From: Sternotherus odoratus
Taxonomy: Eukaryota > Chordata > Testudines > Kinosternidae
Direction of reading: 5' to 3'
NCBI GenBank assembly: GCA_032164245.1
Contig: JAVMKO010000020.1
Coordinates: forward strand, 6,289,206-6,353,205
Length of the DNA: 64,000 nucleotides
Shown here in pieces: positions 61,650-64,000 of this stretch (the stretch's first letter is position 1; every line of letters begins with the position of its first letter). Under the pieces are notes generated by a model, which searched no databases, had not been told where the DNA came from, and saw nothing but the letters and a program-made list of their open reading frames with translations. The translations under genes and the position numbers were made by a program.

Positions 61650-63265
61650 TGAGCACTGAGTCCCATTGGGTAGCTAAAAAGACTAACCTAAATAATCTAC
61701 ACAGAAGCCATAAGATTGGGTGTCAGCTTTCTCGGACCAAGAAGACTCTTCTGCAATATATCTATGTTCTGAAGGATGTTGTCCTGGTTTCTTTTTGCAT
61801 CTGCTTCCCCTGCCGATTGATTTGATTGAATCCTTTTCTGGAATGATGAGAAGAAATCTTATGACACGGGTCTCCCTTTCGTCTCATGGCTGCCTACAGA
61901 CATCCTTGAAGAACCCTTCTGTTCAGCGCTGGGGATGGAACTCGCATCCTCCTGCTTCAAAAGCACAGTCTCTTCCCACCTGGGCTGTGACGGGACTTCT
62001 GTTAGCAGAACCGGGCCGAAGGGACAGAGCGGCGCCGTACTCATTCCATCCTGTACGGGGCAGTGATGTGGACCCAGAACAGTCCATTACAATAGTATCC
62101 ACTGATCATATCTACAGAGATCTCCACTGCACCATGGCGTCTGACATGAAAATAAAAGATCTAGACCTTCAACACTTCCTGAATATCCGTCCTGACCAGA
62201 CCCCAGTCAGGTCAGTTAGTCGCTCTAGTGCCATTTCAGAGAGATGCTTCACTGAGTCCCCCGGCAGATGTAAATCATCAGAGCTCCATTGACTTCCATG
62301 GAGCTCCGCTGATCTTTGTACCAGCGGAGGGACTGGCACCTTGTTTCTAATTTGGTGCCCAAGCATAAAGACCGAGACCTGCCCAGGATTTCAGAAGGGG
62401 TCTGAGCTGGTGCTAGAGCTGGCATGTGATTTGTCCCCTATGCTGTGTTCAGATCACCAGATCCTATCTGAGTCGAAGACAACTAGGAAATGCGAGGGCT
62501 GATTGTCGATTAAAGGAATCTCTCATATTGGGCGTTGCCAGCATTTGACGTAAATCAGGCAGCCTTAACATCCAAGTCTGTGAGGCTTGTTTTTTCCTCT
62601 GAGGAGCAAAGTCTCCGTCTGAGCATAGACCTCAGCTTAGCCTACTCCATAATCTGCTTTTCTCAGCTAGACACTCCATTGGCAACAGATGGGCTTTTTG
62701 GGTTCTGAGCTGGGCCTTTTGGTTTTTGGGGGAAGAAAAATGAGAGATGTAAATGAAAAACACTGGGAGCATTCGGAGTTCTAGAACGTTAGGCTGCTAT
62801 TAAATCATGAGATCACTGTCTTTGGTCTCCGACCAGACGGATCGTTATGTGGCTCCTTTGCGGCCAGAAACCTCCGTGCTGTGGAGCCATTGCTTTATCT
62901 CTTTTTATTCTCAGGGTCAATTGGCGAACCTGTGGAATTTGAGGTGGGAGGTGGCCATTTCCATTTCCCTTGCACCAGATGATTGCTGGTCTCTCCCGCC
63001 AGATCTGTGTCTGGATGGGACTCGTAAGAATGTCACAAACTTTGGAAAGCATGTATTGCACATGCGTCCACTAGCACAATGGGCCTCGTGGCTCCAGCTC
63101 TGAGTGCTACTGGAACAGAAATGAAAAGTCAGGCTTCCTGCATTTTTAGTCGTCAGCGACGCACATCAATTCATATTTGAGTTAACGCATTGAGCTGTAT
63201 GACTCCTTTCCGGGATATTTCACTGTCTCGGCTGTGACCATGCTCCTGCTGATCCGCCACATCTT
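61650..63265. other. AAK1 intron 1 stretch with a 190-codon frame
   Basis: A + strand frame of 190 codons (61720-62292) has no recognisable domain and ends inside a dispersed 'gtaaatcatcagagctccat' repeat (62255-62345), so I treat it as chance. No exon seen. Confidence 0.35.
62255..62345. repeat. Dispersed 'ggtgtaaatca' repeat
   Basis: 'gcagatgtaaatcatcagag', 'ctccattgacttccatggag' and 'ctccgctgatctttgtacca' form an imperfect inverted repeat around 'ttgacttccatgg'. Same family as 14318 and 38385. Confidence 0.5.
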
Positions 63266-63269
63266 GGGA

Positions 63270-63470
63270 AGTAATATGGCCCAACAGATGGGGTATTTTG
63301 ACTGGGACTCCAGACACCTGGCTTCTCTGCCACTGACCTCGTGTGTGACCTTGGGCAAGTCACTTCCCTCCTCAGTCCCTCAGTTTCCCCTCTATAAAGT
63401 GGAGAGAATACCTGTCTGTCTTTGGAAAGTACTTGCGGTTTATGGCTGAGCAGTGTTGTAGAAGAGGAGT
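63270..63470 (+). repeat. MIR-type SINE
   Basis: 'ggactccagacacctggctt', 'gtgtgaccttgggcaagtca', 'ccctcagtttcccctctata' and 'aagtggagagaatacctg' are in MIR order; a long, well-kept copy. Confidence 0.75.
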
Positions 63471-63479
63471 TTATTTATT

Positions 63480-64000
63480 CTGTTAGGCGAAATTTTCAAA
63501 GGCACAAGCAGGACTTGGACACCTGATTCCCACTGATGTTCAATGGCCTTAGGCAGCCAGTTGCTGTTTGTGGCTCTTGTAAACCCTGCCTTTCACTATT
63601 CCCCCCGAGATCTCGGTCCTCTGATCTCCGAGGCGTCTGTGCAGTGGATTCTCCTGTGATAGCCTGGATTATGGGTAACAAATGCCAGTTACAACCGTCT
63701 AGCGCCAAGGCATTGTATGGCCTGCTCTGTAACAGCCTGTGCTCACAGGATGTATTGTAAGCCCTTTTTTGGTACATATGGAATCCGCTGCTACATAGAG
63801 ACTCTCAAAGATTTGCTTCTAGACCAATACAAATAAATAGACCATTGTAACCAGAGGATGATGACATTGGGTTGGGAGTAAGAAGCAGATACTTAATGAA
63901 GTCCTTAACCATGAGTGTCCTAGTGTCTTTCTGTTCCAACATAACTAGTAAAATAACATAAATCGAGAAATACAGACCGACCTGAGCAAAATTCTTGGTT
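63480..64000. other. AAK1 intron 1 stretch at the window end
   Basis: No exon, repeat with clear ends or RNA gene seen. 'gaaattttcaaaggcacaag' near 63488 is a worn dispersed word. Confidence 0.4.

Noticed and set aside
61085..61656. Frames of 149 and 174 codons
   Set aside because: They lie within the C-rich interior of the hAT element at 61101-61641 and differ in frame and strand.
61720..62292. 190-codon + strand frame in AAK1 intron 1
   Set aside because: Composition is not protein-like, no domain was recognised, and its end lies in a dispersed repeat.

Overview
The window looks like non-coding genomic DNA of a vertebrate, most likely a turtle (Testudines). That rests on the mix of dispersed repeats: many CR1/L2-type LINE 3' ends, MIR-type SINE pieces, several miniature DNA transposons (MITEs), hAT elements, and Penelope-like elements (PLEs) with relics of hammerhead-ribozyme motifs. 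The species is an inference. Open frames are short, overlapping and uninterpretable apart from transposon remnants and one true coding exon.

The single confident gene is AAK1 (AP2-associated protein kinase 1) on the + strand. Its first coding exon is 49810-49972 (ATG to a GTAAG donor) and encodes the Gly/Ser-rich N-terminus plus the first residues leading into the kinase domain. A strong splice acceptor at 49620 suggests that this exon carries about 190 nt of 5' UTR and that a non-coding exon lies further upstream, perhaps in the CpG-rich stretch 47640-48330. From 49973 to the window end is AAK1 intron 1; the next coding exon is not present.

From 1 to about 49.6 kb I see no protein-coding gene. 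In other vertebrates ANXA4 lies upstream of AAK1 in the opposite orientation, but no ANXA4 coding exon is visible. A TATA box followed by a GTAAGT donor (2890-2996) and two exon-like segments with good splice sites (12538-12642, 14077-14143) may belong to an unannotated + strand non-coding transcript; this is speculative.

The rest is repeat archaeology. The most interesting part is the PLE material. A 5'-truncated copy at 26164-26672 keeps the end of the GIY-YIG endonuclease frame followed by a hammerhead-like motif. Tails of the same family occur at 43.5, 47.0, 56.4 and 60.1 kb. A second family forms a head-to-head foldback at 22186-22530. The two families have different stem sequences but the same ribozyme plan without stem III: short stem I, CUGANGA-like core, stem II, GAA, palindromic AGCU. 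Other structures of note are a hAT element nested in a LINE with recognisable target duplication (46.3-46.9 kb), an LTR-like insertion inside a MIR (11.0-11.4 kb), a long inverted repeat at 44.1-44.9 kb with another MITE inside it, a CR1 whose two consecutive parts lie inverted to each other (55.8-57.8 kb), and a 63-bp minisatellite (38.75-38.97 kb). Family names were assigned by eye; boundaries are approximate unless target duplications are stated.
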